From: Sphingomonas sp. Leaf208
GTDB lineage: Bacteria; Pseudomonadota; Alphaproteobacteria; Sphingomonadales; Sphingomonadaceae
NCBI RefSeq assembly: GCF_001421415.1
Contig: NZ_LMKH01000001.1
Coordinates: forward strand, 248,001 to 312,000
Length of the DNA stretch: 64,000 nt
Direction: 5' to 3'
The notes beneath the pieces are model-generated. The model was not told the DNA's origin. It ran no database searches and saw only the letters and a program-made list of their open reading frames with translations. Shown piece by piece: positions 43,053 through 53,300 of the stretch; within the stretch, counting starts at the first letter, position 1; every line of letters starts with the position of its first letter. The translations under genes and the position numbers were made by a program.

Positions 43053-45128
43053 TTGCGCTTGACCCTTGCCCTCCTCCTGCTCGCGGCGACGCCGGCCTAT
43101 GCCCAGCAACAACCGGCCGCCCCGGTGCCCGACGGCCCGACGCGGAGCTTCACCGGGAGCGACCTGTTCGGGCTGACGATCGCGGCCGATCCGCAGATCA
43201 GTCCGGACGGCAAGACGATCGTCTATGTCCGCCGCACCGGCGACGTGATGACCGACAAGATGCAGTCCTCGCTGTGGCTGATCGACGTCGCGAGCGGTCG
43301 CCAGACGCCGTTCGCCACCGACGGCAGCAGCCCGCGCTGGTCACCCGACGGGGCAAGGATCGCCTATGCCGCGCGCGACGGCGAAGGATCGCAGCTGTTC
43401 GTACACTGGATCGGCGGTGCGCAAAGCGCGCGCGTGACGAGTTTCCCCGGTGATCCGCAGGCGCTCGCCTGGTCGCCGGACGGGACCAAGCTCGCCTATA
43501 TCGCAACGGTGGCGGGCGAGGGGACCAAGCTCGGCACGCAGCCGCCCAAGCCCGAGGGCGCGAAATGGGCCGAGCCGCTGACGATCATCGACCGCGTCAA
43601 TTATCGCAACGACGGGCCCGGCTATGTGAAGCCTGGCTACGACCATCTGTTCGTGGTCGGCGCGGATGGGGGCGCGGCTCGGCAGCTCACATACGGCAAG
43701 TTCGACGATGGCGGCCCGCTGTCGTGGACGCCCGACGGCCGCAGCATCGTCTTCGCCGCGATCCGCGGACCCGCCGCCGACCGCCAGGTGATGAACTCCG
43801 ACGTGATCGCGGTCGATGCAGCGAGCGGCGCGATGCGGACGCTTACGACACGTGACGGCCCCGACGCCCAGCCGCGCGTGTCGCCCGACGGCAGCAAGAT
43901 CGCGTGGCTCGGCTTTGACGACAAGCGCCGCAGCTACGAGAATACGCAGCTCTATGTCGGCGACCGCGATGCCGCCTCGCCGCGCTCGCTGACCGCCACG
44001 CTCGACCGGGCGATCGAGGACGCGGTGTGGTCCGCCGACGGCCGCAGCCTCTATGCGAGCTACGACGATCACGGCCAGCGCCGCGTCGCGCGCGTCGGTG
44101 TCGATGGCCGCGTCACGCCGCTGATCGACAATGTCGCGGGCGGCGGGCTCGACCGGCCCTATACCGGCGGCGAGTTCTCGGTCTCGAAGGGCGGCACGAT
44201 CGCCTATACCGGCGGCAACGCGAGCACGCCTGCCGACGTCTGGGTGCTGGCGGGCGGGAAGCCGCGTCGCCTGACGACGCTCAACGCGGTGCTGACCGGA
44301 TCGAAGGCGCTCGCGCAGGTCCGCAAGATCGCGGTGACCGCGCCCGACGGTCGACCGATCGACGCCTGGCTCGCCACCCCGCCGGGCCGTGCCGCAGGCC
44401 AGCGCGTGCCGCTGATCCTCGAGATCCATGGCGGCCCGAACGCCGCGTACGGCCCCGGTTTCGCCACCGACATGCAGCTCTACGCCGCGGCCGGGTACGC
44501 CGTGCTCTGGACCAACCCGCGCGGCTCGACCTCCTACGGGGCCGAGTTCGCCAACCTGATCGACAAGACCTACCCGGCCGCCGATTATGACGACCTGATC
44601 GCCTCGGTCGACGCGGCGATTAAGGACGGCACCGCCGATCCGGAAAACCTGTTCGTAACCGGCGGTTCTGGCGGCGGGCTGCTGACCGCGTGGATCGTCG
44701 GCAAGACCGACCGGTTCAAGGCCGCCGCAACACAAAAGCCGGTAATCAACTGGATCAGCGAGGCGCTGACGATGGACAACACGCTGTTCACCTCGCGCTA
44801 CTGGTTCACCAAGCTGCCGTGGGAGGATCCGATGAGCTATTGGAACCGCTCGCCACTGAGCTTGGTCGGCAACGTCAAGACACCGACGCTGGTGGTGGTC
44901 GGCGGCGACGATTACCGGACGCCGGTCAGCGAATCCGAGCAATATTACGCGGCGCTTCAGATCCGCGGCGTACCGACCGCGCTGGTCAAGGTGCCGGGCG
45001 CGAGCCACGGTGGCCTTGCCGCCCGCCCGTCGCAGTCGGCCGCGAAGGCGTCGGCGATCATCGCCTGGTTCGATCGATACCGGAAGCCGGCAGTCGCAAC
45101 GATGCCGGCACAGGGAGCAGCACAATGA
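43053..45128 (+). CDS. S9-family peptidase (acylaminoacyl-peptidase/DPP-like), exported
   Basis: A 691-residue serine peptidase with a clear signal peptide (MRLTLALLLLAATPAYAQQ). A seven-bladed WD40-like/TolB-type propeller follows (repeats such as DPQISPDGKTIVYVRRTG, SPRWSPDGARIAY and QPRVSPDGSKIAWLG). The C-terminal alpha/beta hydrolase begins near ILEIHGGPNAAYG, with the nucleophile Ser in VTGGSGGGLL, Asp in VVGGDDYRTP and His in PGASHGG. The TTG start is supported by GAAGGAG eight bases upstream. It overlaps the next peptidase by four bases (ATGA), so both are made together, probably for periplasmic peptide breakdown. Confidence 0.92.
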   Translation: MRLTLALLLLAATPAYAQQQPAAPVPDGPTRSFTGSDLFGLTIAADPQISPDGKTIVYVRRTGDVMTDKMQSSLWLIDVASGRQTPFATDGSSPRWSPDGARIAYAARDGEGSQLFVHWIGGAQSARVTSFPGDPQALAWSPDGTKLAYIATVAGEGTKLGTQPPKPEGAKWAEPLTIIDRVNYRNDGPGYVKPGYDHLFVVGADGGAARQLTYGKFDDGGPLSWTPDGRSIVFAAIRGPAADRQVMNSDVIAVDAASGAMRTLTTRDGPDAQPRVSPDGSKIAWLGFDDKRRSYENTQLYVGDRDAASPRSLTATLDRAIEDAVWSADGRSLYASYDDHGQRRVARVGVDGRVTPLIDNVAGGGLDRPYTGGEFSVSKGGTIAYTGGNASTPADVWVLAGGKPRRLTTLNAVLTGSKALAQVRKIAVTAPDGRPIDAWLATPPGRAAGQRVPLILEIHGGPNAAYGPGFATDMQLYAAAGYAVLWTNPRGSTSYGAEFANLIDKTYPAADYDDLIASVDAAIKDGTADPENLFVTGGSGGGLLTAWIVGKTDRFKAAATQKPVINWISEALTMDNTLFTSRYWFTKLPWEDPMSYWNRSPLSLVGNVKTPTLVVVGGDDYRTPVSESEQYYAALQIRGVPTALVKVPGASHGGLAARPSQSAAKASAIIAWFDRYRKPAVATMPAQGAAQ

Positions 45129-47233
45129 CGATACGATACATGTTGCTGGCCGGCGTGGCGCTGGTCTCGAGCGCGGCGGTCGCACAGGTCCAGCCGCCGC
45201 GCGTTGCGAAGAAGCCGTTCCAGGTGACCTCGCCCAACGGTGCGCGCGAGGACGATTATTACTGGCTGCGCGACGACATCCGCAAGAACCCGGAGATGCT
45301 CGCCTATCTCGCCGCGGAGAATGCGTATGCCGATGCGCAACTCGCCTCGCTGAAGCCGCTCCAGACCAAGCTCTACGAAGAGACCGTCTCGCACATCAAG
45401 CAGGACGACAGCTCGGTCCCGTACGCGAAGAACGGCTATTATTACGGCTCGCGGTTCCAGACCGGCGCGGATTATCCGATCCTCGAACGCCGCAAGGGCA
45501 GCCGCACCGCGCCCGCCGAGACGCTGTTCGACGAGCCGGCGATGGCGAAGGGCCACAGCTACTTCGCGCTCAGCGACTGGGCCGTGAGCCCCGACAACCG
45601 CCGCGTCGCCTGGGCGGAGGATACCGTAGGCCGTCGCCAGTATGTCCTCAAGGTAAAGGACCTCGCGACCGGCGCGACGATCGCCGACACGCTCTCGAAC
45701 ATCGAGCCGAACGTCGTCTGGGCCGACGACAATAAGACGTTGCTGTACGTCGAGAAGGACCCAGTCACGCTGCGTGGCTACCGCGTGAAGGCGCACGTCC
45801 TCGGCACGCCCACCACCAGCGATCGCCTGCTGTACGAGGAGAAGGACGACACCTTTTCGATCGACGTCTCGCGCACCTCCGATGATGAGTTCGTCTGCAT
45901 CGGCGTGAGCAGCACGGTCAGCGACGAGCAGCGTTGCGCCCCCGCCGCCGCTCCGACGAATTTCACGATCGTCGCGCCGCGCGCGCGCGAGTTCCGCTAC
46001 AGGTCGGATCACATCGGCAATCGCTGGATCATCCGCACCAACAAGGACGCCAAGAACTACAAGCTCGTCACCGTTGCCGACGCCGATCTGGCCAAGGGCA
46101 TGGCGGCATGGCGCGACCTGACGCCGGCCAGCGACACCGTCTTCATCGAGAGCTTCAAGCCGTTCGACGGGTTCGTCGCGATCGACCAGCGCGAGGGCGG
46201 CAACCGGATGATCCGGGTGCTGAACGACGCGGGCAAGTCCACGCCGGTCACTGCGGACGAACCCGCCTATCGGATGGCGCTCGAGGTGAATGAAGAGACG
46301 GCGACGCCTTGGGTTCGCTACACCTACGGCTCACTCGTCACGCCGACGACGACCTACGAGGTCAACGCAATGACCGGCGAGCGCCGCGTATTGAAGGTCG
46401 CCCCGGTACCGGGCTACGACCCTGCGAAATACGTCACCGAACGCGTTTGGGCGCCGGCGCGTGACGGCACGCGGATCCCCGTGTCGCTGGTCTACGCCAA
46501 GGGAACCAAGCGAGACGGCACCGCGCCGCTCTTCCAATACGCCTATGGCAGCTACGGAATCTCAAGCGATCCAGGCGTCGACCCCGGTCGCATCGGCCTG
46601 CTCGATCGCGGCGTGATCTACGCGATCGCGCATATCCGCGGCGGGCAGGAGATGGGGCGCGGCTGGTACGACGACGGCCATCTACTCAACAAGAAGAACA
46701 GCTTCACCGACTTCATCGACGTCACCCGCTATCTCGTCGCGCAGAAATATGCCGCCAAGGACCGCGTCGCGGCGATGGGCGGCAGCGCGGGCGGGCTGCT
46801 GATGGGCGGCGTCGCGAACATGGCGCCGGCCGACTACAAGCTGATCATCGCGCAGGTGCCGTTCGTCGACGTGGTGACGACGATGCTCGACGCGTCGATC
46901 CCGCTGACGACGTTCGAGTACGACGAATGGGGCAACCCCGCGCAGAAGGCATCGTACGACTATATGCTGAGCTATTCGCCGTACGACAACGTCAAGGCGA
47001 AGGCGTATCCCGCGCTCTATGTTGGCACCGGGCTATGGGATAGCCAGGTGCAATATTACGAGCCGACCAAGTGGGTCGCGAAGCTGCGCGAACTGAAGAC
47101 CGACAAGAACCCGCTGCTGTTCCGCGTCAACATGGAGGCGGGGCATGGCGGCAAGTCCGGCCGGTTCGAACGCTACCGCCAGAATTCGGAATGGCAGGCG
47201 TTCATGCTGCAACAGCTCGGCCTCGCGAAATAG
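45125..47233 (+). CDS. Oligopeptidase B-like S9A prolyl-oligopeptidase-family protein, exported
   Basis: A 702-residue S9A serine peptidase. It has a signal peptide (MTIRYMLLAGVALVSSAAVAQ), then the typical N-terminal start EDDYYWLRDDIRKNPEMLAYL, a propeller, and a hydrolase domain. The nucleophile Ser is in MGGSAGGLLMGGV, and the acid/His region follows in YPALYVGTGLWDSQVQYYEP and MEAGHGGKSGRFERY. The closest resemblance is oligopeptidase B, which cuts after basic residues in short peptides. Most PtrB proteins are cytosolic, so the signal peptide is notable. It is coupled to the preceding S9 peptidase. Confidence 0.9.
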   Translation: MTIRYMLLAGVALVSSAAVAQVQPPRVAKKPFQVTSPNGAREDDYYWLRDDIRKNPEMLAYLAAENAYADAQLASLKPLQTKLYEETVSHIKQDDSSVPYAKNGYYYGSRFQTGADYPILERRKGSRTAPAETLFDEPAMAKGHSYFALSDWAVSPDNRRVAWAEDTVGRRQYVLKVKDLATGATIADTLSNIEPNVVWADDNKTLLYVEKDPVTLRGYRVKAHVLGTPTTSDRLLYEEKDDTFSIDVSRTSDDEFVCIGVSSTVSDEQRCAPAAAPTNFTIVAPRAREFRYRSDHIGNRWIIRTNKDAKNYKLVTVADADLAKGMAAWRDLTPASDTVFIESFKPFDGFVAIDQREGGNRMIRVLNDAGKSTPVTADEPAYRMALEVNEETATPWVRYTYGSLVTPTTTYEVNAMTGERRVLKVAPVPGYDPAKYVTERVWAPARDGTRIPVSLVYAKGTKRDGTAPLFQYAYGSYGISSDPGVDPGRIGLLDRGVIYAIAHIRGGQEMGRGWYDDGHLLNKKNSFTDFIDVTRYLVAQKYAAKDRVAAMGGSAGGLLMGGVANMAPADYKLIIAQVPFVDVVTTMLDASIPLTTFEYDEWGNPAQKASYDYMLSYSPYDNVKAKAYPALYVGTGLWDSQVQYYEPTKWVAKLRELKTDKNPLLFRVNMEAGHGGKSGRFERYRQNSEWQAFMLQQLGLAK

Positions 47234-47307
47234 CACGCCCGTTGGCACGCGACCCAAAGCAGGGTACCGATCGCGCGGGACGCGGCTTCGAGCCGTTTCC
47301 CGTGATC

Positions 47308-47499
47308 GCGTCGGTGCCCGGAAGGGCTTGATTGGGAATGCGGTGCGGACGGCTTGCCGTCCCATGCCGCGGCTGTCCCTGCAACTGTAAGCGGTGAGCG
47401 AGACGCACGAGCCCTTTTCGCGAGGGCAGCCACTGGGTCGACGACCTGGGAAGGCGTGGCGAGGAGCTTTGACCCGCGAGCCAGGAGACCTGCCGGCGT
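47308..47499 (+). ncRNA. Cobalamin riboswitch 1 (upstream of the cobalt/nickel transporter)
   Basis: Classic adenosylcobalamin aptamer. P1 pairs GCGTCGG (47308-47314) with CCGGCGT (47493-47499). The core contains GGCTGTCCCTGCAACTGTAA, then GCCACTGGGT, CCTGGGAAGGCG and the B12 box GAGCCAGGAGACCTGCC (47479-47495). A downstream TCGCTC (47504) / GAGCGA (47568) pairing may be the expression platform. It would shut off the transporter when cobalamin is plentiful. Confidence 0.93.
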
Positions 47500-47693
47500 C
47501 TGGTCGCTCTTGTCCCGGTCCAGGGGGTGGCCGAGGCACGGTGAACGCCGCCTGCGTGACACTGGCTGAGCGACGACCATGTGGCGGGGGCCGCATCGGC
47601 GTCGTGCGTCGGTCGCTCATGGCGTCCGGTCGTCGCATGGCCCGGCCGTTCGCGGCAGGCCCCGGTCCTCGTCGGACGCTGCGGGGTTTGTGC

Positions 47694-48743
47694 ATGACGA
47701 CTTTGACGATGGAACGACCGACACGGGTTTCGACACGAAAACGCATCGGCTGGATGTTTGCAGGCCTGGTCGCGGCCAACATCGCCGCATGGTGCTGGGC
47801 GTTCTCGCTGTTCCACGCGCAACCGCTGATGCTGGGCACCGCGCTGCTCGCCTGGGGCCTCGGCCTGCGCCACGCGGTCGATGCGGATCACATCGCAGCG
47901 ATCGACAATGTGACGCGGAAACTCATGCAGGACGGTCAGCGCCCGATCGCGGTCGGCTTCTGGTTCGCGATCGGGCATTCCGGCATCGTGCTCATCGCGG
48001 CCGTCGCGATCGCACTGACCGCCAATGCGCTGTCACAGTTCGAGGCATTCAAGCAGGTCGGCGGGGTGGTCGCGACCGTCATCTCCGCTGTGTTCCTGTT
48101 CACGATCGCCGCGATGAACCTGATCATCCTCCGCTCGGTGTGGCGCACCTTCGGCCATGTCCGGGGCGGCGGCACCTATGTCGAGGAGGACCTCGACCTC
48201 CTCCTCGGCAACCGCGGGCTGCTCGCACGTCTGTTCCGCCCGATGTTCCGGCTGGTCACGCGGAGCTGGCACATGGCGCCACTCGGCTTCCTGTTTGGCC
48301 TGGGTTTCGACACGGCGACGGAGGTCGCGATCCTTGGCCTCTCAGCAAGCCAGGCCGCCGACGGTCTTTCGATCGGTGTCGTCCTAGTCCTCCCCGTGCT
48401 GTTCGCGACCGGCATGGCGCTGGTCGACACCGCCGACGGCGTCGTCATGCTTGGTGCCTATGAATGGGCGTTCGTGAAGCCGATCCGCAAGCTCTACTAC
48501 AACATAACCATCACCTTGATCTCCGCGATCGTCGCGATCGCGATCGGCGGGATCGAGACACTCGCGTTGCTCGGATCGAAGCTCGGCTTCACCGGCGGCA
48601 TATGGGATGTCGCAACGGCGCTCGGCGAGAACTTCAACGGCCTCGGCTTCTTGATCATCGGACTGTTCGTCCTCTGCTGGGTGCTGAGCTTCGCGATCTA
48701 CCGCTGGAAACGCTTTGACGAGATCGAAGTCGTGCACGGATAG
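47694..48743 (+). CDS. HoxN/NixA/NicT-family nickel/cobalt transporter
   Basis: A 349-residue inner-membrane permease with eight or so transmembrane segments. The defining metal-binding motif RHAVDADHI is at residues 59-67 (HX4DH: His60, Asp65, His66). Further motifs are FWFAIGHSG and LGFDTATEVAILG. Family members import Ni2+ or Co2+; the upstream cobalamin riboswitch and downstream cob operon point to cobalt. The start MTTLTMERPT was chosen because the frame upstream runs into the riboswitch region. A dispersed repeat and a second riboswitch separate it from cobW. Confidence 0.93.
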   Translation: MTTLTMERPTRVSTRKRIGWMFAGLVAANIAAWCWAFSLFHAQPLMLGTALLAWGLGLRHAVDADHIAAIDNVTRKLMQDGQRPIAVGFWFAIGHSGIVLIAAVAIALTANALSQFEAFKQVGGVVATVISAVFLFTIAAMNLIILRSVWRTFGHVRGGGTYVEEDLDLLLGNRGLLARLFRPMFRLVTRSWHMAPLGFLFGLGFDTATEVAILGLSASQAADGLSIGVVLVLPVLFATGMALVDTADGVVMLGAYEWAFVKPIRKLYYNITITLISAIVAIAIGGIETLALLGSKLGFTGGIWDVATALGENFNGLGFLIIGLFVLCWVLSFAIYRWKRFDEIEVVHG

Positions 48744-48761
48744 CGCTCCCGCCGATTTCGA

Positions 48762-48886
48762 TCCTCCCCCGCCAGGGGGAGGTGGCTGGCACTAGCCAGA
48801 CGGAGGGGGAGGACGGCGATCACGTTTGTTCCGTGTCCGCCCCCTCCGTCACCTCCGGCGCCACCCCCCCCTGGCGGGGGAGGATC
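48762..48886. repeat. Dispersed inverted-repeat element, copy E
   Basis: Same family as 836-958. Outer arms CCTCCCCCGCCAGGGGGAGG and inverse; inner arms GACGGAGGGGGAGGAC and inverse. It lies between the transporter stop and the second riboswitch. The remaining bases to 48971 hold nothing recognised. Confidence 0.85.
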
Positions 48887-48971
48887 GAAAACTAGCGATA
48901 TGCGAATTGGCAGTCCCGCCAAACTGCTCTAACCAAACCTCGAGGCTCGGTTTCACCGAACCTCACAGATC

Positions 48972-49158
48972 GCGCCGGTGCCCTTCGGGGCTTGAATGGG
49001 AATGCGGTGCGGGAGTTCCTCCCAATGCCGCGGCTGTCCCTGCAACTGTAAGCGGTGAGCGAGACGCACACGCCCTTCGCGAGGGGGGCAGCCACTGGGT
49101 GAAAACCTGGGAAGGCGTACGTCGAGCCTCGACCCGCGAGCCAGGAGACCTGCCAGCG
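48972..49158 (+). ncRNA. Cobalamin riboswitch 2 (upstream of cobW and the cob operon)
   Basis: Second adenosylcobalamin aptamer with the same core as riboswitch 1: GGCTGTCCCTGCAACTGTAA, GCCACTGGGT, CCTGGGAAGGCG and the identical B12 box GAGCCAGGAGACCTGCC. The following TCGCTC (49165) / GAGCGA (49213) pair is shared as well, so the two leaders are duplicates. It would repress the whole cob operon under cobalamin sufficiency. Confidence 0.93.
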
Positions 49159-49271
49159 CAACGGTCGCTCTTGCTACGATCCAGGGGATGGTCGCGGCAC
49201 GGTACTCCGTCTGAGCGACGAACGCGTGCGGCCCTATGGTCGTGCGTGCGTGTGCTCGCAGGAGAATACCA

Positions 49272-50309
49272 ATGCCCGATCTTTCAAAGGTCCCCGTCAC
49301 GATCGTCACCGGCTTTCTCGGAGCCGGCAAGACCACGCTCATCAGCCACCTGATCCGCAATGCGAACGGCCGCCGCCTCGCCGTCGTAGTCAACGAATTC
49401 GGCACGCTCGGCATCGACGGCGACATTCTGAAGGGCTGTGCGATCCCCGATTGCCCGGCCGAGAACGTGATCGAGCTGGCGAACGGCTGCATCTGCTGCA
49501 CGGTGGCGGATGATTTCATCCCGACCGTGGAGGCGCTCCTCGCGCTCGACCCGCGCCCCGATCACATCCTGATCGAGACCTCCGGGCTCGCGCTGCCGAA
49601 ACCCCTGCTGAAGGCGTTCGACTGGCCCGCAATCCGCTCGCGCATCACCGTCGACGGCGTCATCGCGCTCGCCGATGCGGAAGCCGTCGCCGCGGGCCGC
49701 TTCGCCCCCGACGTGGCCGCGCTCGACGCGCAACGCGCCGCCGACCCCAGCGTCGATCACGAGACGCCGCTCTCGGAAGTGTTCGAGGATCAGCTTGCCT
49801 GCGCCGATCTCGTGCTGCTGACCAAGGTCGATCTCGCCGGCCCCGAGGGCGTCGCCAAGGCACGCGCCGTCATCGCCGCGGAGTCCGCACGGCCGCTCCC
49901 GGTGATCGACCTGACCGACGGCATCATCGATCCCCGCGTGATCCTCGGCCTCAACGCTGCGGCCGAGGACGATATCGCCAGCCGCCCCTCGCATCACGAC
50001 GGCGAGAACGACCACGAGCATGACGATTTCGACAGCGTCGTCGTCGAGCTTGGCGAAATCGCCGACCCCGCCGACCTGACCGCGAAGATCGAAGCACTCG
50101 CCCGCAGCGCCGACATCCTCCGCGTAAAGGGCTATGCCGCCGTCACCGGCAAGCCGATGCGCTTGCTCGTCCAGGCGGTCGGCGCGCGCGTCCGTACGCA
50201 GTACGACCGTCCCTGGCGCGCAAGCGAACCGCGTCGCACGCAACTGGTGGTGATCGCCGAGCACGACCGGATCGACGAGGCCCGCATCAAGGCCGCGCTG
50301 GACGGCTGA
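49272..50309 (+). CDS. cobW: Cobalamin biosynthesis GTPase CobW
   Basis: A 345-residue G3E-family GTPase and metallochaperone thought to deliver Co2+ to cobaltochelatase. The P-loop is GFLGAGKTT (14-22), the metal-binding CxCC motif is Cys73-Ile-Cys75-Cys76 (NGCICCTV), and TKVD gives guanine specificity. A His/Asp-rich stretch (SHHDGENDHEHDDFD, near residue 238) can bind metal. The start follows AGGAG by 7 bases. It is first in the riboswitch-controlled operon and 8 bp before cobN. Confidence 0.95.
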   Translation: MPDLSKVPVTIVTGFLGAGKTTLISHLIRNANGRRLAVVVNEFGTLGIDGDILKGCAIPDCPAENVIELANGCICCTVADDFIPTVEALLALDPRPDHILIETSGLALPKPLLKAFDWPAIRSRITVDGVIALADAEAVAAGRFAPDVAALDAQRAADPSVDHETPLSEVFEDQLACADLVLLTKVDLAGPEGVAKARAVIAAESARPLPVIDLTDGIIDPRVILGLNAAAEDDIASRPSHHDGENDHEHDDFDSVVVELGEIADPADLTAKIEALARSADILRVKGYAAVTGKPMRLLVQAVGARVRTQYDRPWRASEPRRTQLVVIAEHDRIDEARIKAALDG

Positions 50310-50317
50310 GGCGCACG

Positions 50318-53300
50318 ATGCACGTCGTCTTCCGCGAGACCCACGGGCTGGAGGAAAGCGCGGCCCCACAGGACCTCGCCCAATCCCCCGCGGACCTCGT
50401 CGTGCTCTCGTTCTCGGACGGTGACCTCGGCGCGTTCGCCGCGGGCTGGAAACGTGCGGACGCCGCCGGAAGTCGGCTGCCGTCGTTGCGCCTCGCCAAC
50501 CTGACCGCGCTTCAGCACCCGCTTTCGGTCGACACCTATGTCGAACAGACGCTGGCCCGCGCGAAAGGCATCCTGATCCGGCTGATCGGCGGGCGCTCCT
50601 ACTGGAGCTACGGCCTGCAACAGGTCCAAAACCTCGCGCAGGAGAGGGGCATCGCGCTCGCCGTCCTCGCTGCGGACGGCCGCATCGATACCCGCCTCGA
50701 CGCCGCCTCGACGATCACGCTCTCTACACTCCACCGCCTGGCCCATCTCTGTGACACTGGCGGCGCGGTCGCAGCGCAGGCGGCACTGGCCCAGTTCGCG
50801 CTCGCGGCAGGCATCTACGCCGGCCCGGTCACCGGCGTGCGAGCGATCGCCGACGTCGGCGGCTGGCAGCCGAATGACGGCGTGACATGCCCGGCGGCCT
50901 TCCACCTGAACGCGACACGCCCCCGCATCCTGATCGTCTTCTACCGCTCGTACCTGACCGCCGCGGACCTCCACCCGATCGAAGCGCTTCACGCCAAGCT
51001 GACCGCGCGAGGCTTCGACGTCATCGGCCTCTTCGCGCCCTCGCTGAAAGCCCCCGACGCAGCCGGCTGGTTGAGCCGCTGGGTCGAAGCCCTGAAACCC
51101 GCCGCGATCGTCAACGCAACGGCGTTCTCCGCACGAGGCGCTACCGACACCACGCCGCTCGACGGTGCCAACGTTCCGGTCTTCCAGATCGCGCTAGCCA
51201 CGTCCGACCGCGCGGCTTGGATCGGCGCGACCCGAGGCCTGTCACCCGCCGACCTCGCCATGCACGTCGTGCTACCCGAAGTGGACGGCCGCCTCTTCGC
51301 CGGCGTCGCCAGCTTCAAGGAGGCCCTAGCGCGAGACGGCGACCTCGAATACACCCGCCGCGAACACCGCGCCGACCCAGCCCGCATCACCGCGATCGCC
51401 GCGCGGATCGAAGCCTGGACGAACCTCGCCAGCAAACCCGTCGCCGACCACCGCATCGCGATCATCCTCTCGACCTACCCCGGCAAGGCGTACCAGATGG
51501 CGCACGCCGTCGGCCTCGACGCGCTAGCCTCCACGCAAGCGATCCTCGCCGACCTCACGGACGCGGGCTACGCGATCACCCCCGACGCCAGCGATCTAGC
51601 CATGTCACGCATCCACTGGCCGCTCGCCGAGTACCGCAAAGCCCTCGCGCACCTTCCCGAAGCTCTGCACAAGGACCTTCTGGAAACTTGGGGCGAACCC
51701 ACCGAAGACTTCACGTTCACTGCGATCGACCAAGGCGGGGCACTCGTCGCGCTCCAACCCGAACGCGGCCGAACCGAGCAACGCGTGGAAGAATATCACG
51801 ACATCTCGCGTTGCCCCTGCCACGCCTATGTCGCCTTCTACCTGTGGCTCCACGCGCGCGGCACCGACGCACTGGTGCATGTCGGCGCGCACGGCACGCT
51901 CGAATGGCTGCCCGGCAAGTCGGTCGCGCTATCCGACGCCTGCTGGCCCGAAGCGCTAACTGGCGCGATGCCCGTCATCTACCCGTTCATCGTCAACGAC
52001 CCCGGCGAAGCGGCCCAAGCCAAACGCCGCATCGGCGCAGTCACGCTCGGCCACGTCCCGCCGCCGCTGGAGCGCACGCGCACCGGCGCCGGTCTCGGCC
52101 GCCTCGAGGCGCTGCTCGACGAATTCTCCAACGCCGACGGCCTCGATCCAGCCCGCCGCGACCGCCTGCAACGCGACATCCGCGACGAAGCCACCGCCAC
52201 CGGCCTCGCCGCGACGCTGGGTCTCGACGACGTACAGTCCCAAGCCGAAGCGATCACCCGCATCGACACGTTCGTCTGCGACGTGAAGGAGAGCCAGTAT
52301 GGCGACGGCCTCCACATCTACGGCCGCGGCGAGCAAGGCGATGCCGAACGCGCTGGGCTAATGTCGGCCCTCAAAGGCAAGCGCGTCGCACCCGGCCCCT
52401 CCGGCTCCCCCTGGCGAGGTCGCGCCGACGTCCTCCCGACCGGCCGCAACCTCTACACGACCGACCCCCGCGCGGTCCCGTCGCGCGCCGCCCATACCCA
52501 AGGCGTGAAGCTCGCCGACGAACTCGTCCGCCGCCATTTGCAGGATCACGGCGACTACCCGCGCAACCTCGTCGTCGACTTATGGGCATCGGCGACGATG
52601 CGAACGGCCGGCGAAGAGTTCGCGATGGCGCTCCACCTGCTCGGCGCGGAACCGGTATGGGACATGCAATCCGACCGCGTGACGGGCGTCGAGATCCTCC
52701 CGCTCGCCAACTTCGACCGCCCCCGCATCGACGTCACCCTGCGCGTATCCGGCCTGTTCCGCGACGCCTTCCCGACACTCTGCACGATGTTCGGCCAGGC
52801 CGTGCGAGCCCTAGGCGCACGCGACGAACCGGCCGACTGGAACCCGTTCGTCGGCAAGCCAGCCACCGCGCGCGTCTACGGTCCCGAACCCGGCCGCTAC
52901 GGCCTCAGCATGGGTGACGCCGCCGAAACCTATACGCCGGAGGCGCGCCTGACCGCCGGCCAAGCGTGGCTCTCCGCCTCCAGCCACGCGGTCGACGCCG
53001 ATGGGGAAGGGGGCCAGGACAGCTTCGACCCCGCCGGCATCCGCGACCGCGTCGCCGCCGCCGATGCCTTCGTCCACGTCCAGGACCTGCCCGAAACCGA
53101 CCTGCTCCTCGCCGCAGATTACGCCGCACACGAAGCCGGTTTCGCCGCCGCGCAATCGGTCGCGGGGGGCAACGCCACGCTCTACCATCTCGACGCACGC
53201 GATCCGAACCAGGCCAAGGCCCGCCCGCTCAACGAGGAGATCGCCCGCGTCGTCCACGCCCGCGCGGCACACCCCGCCTGGGTCGACGGCATGATGCGCC

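Noticed and set aside
43341..45185. Long minus-strand open frame opposite the first S9 peptidase
   Set aside because: Composition of a shadow frame and no recognisable motif, while the plus strand encodes a full peptidase with its catalytic triad.
50887..52917. Long plus-strand frame inside cobN
   Set aside because: Extremely Arg/Pro-rich translation in another frame of cobN, with no domain.
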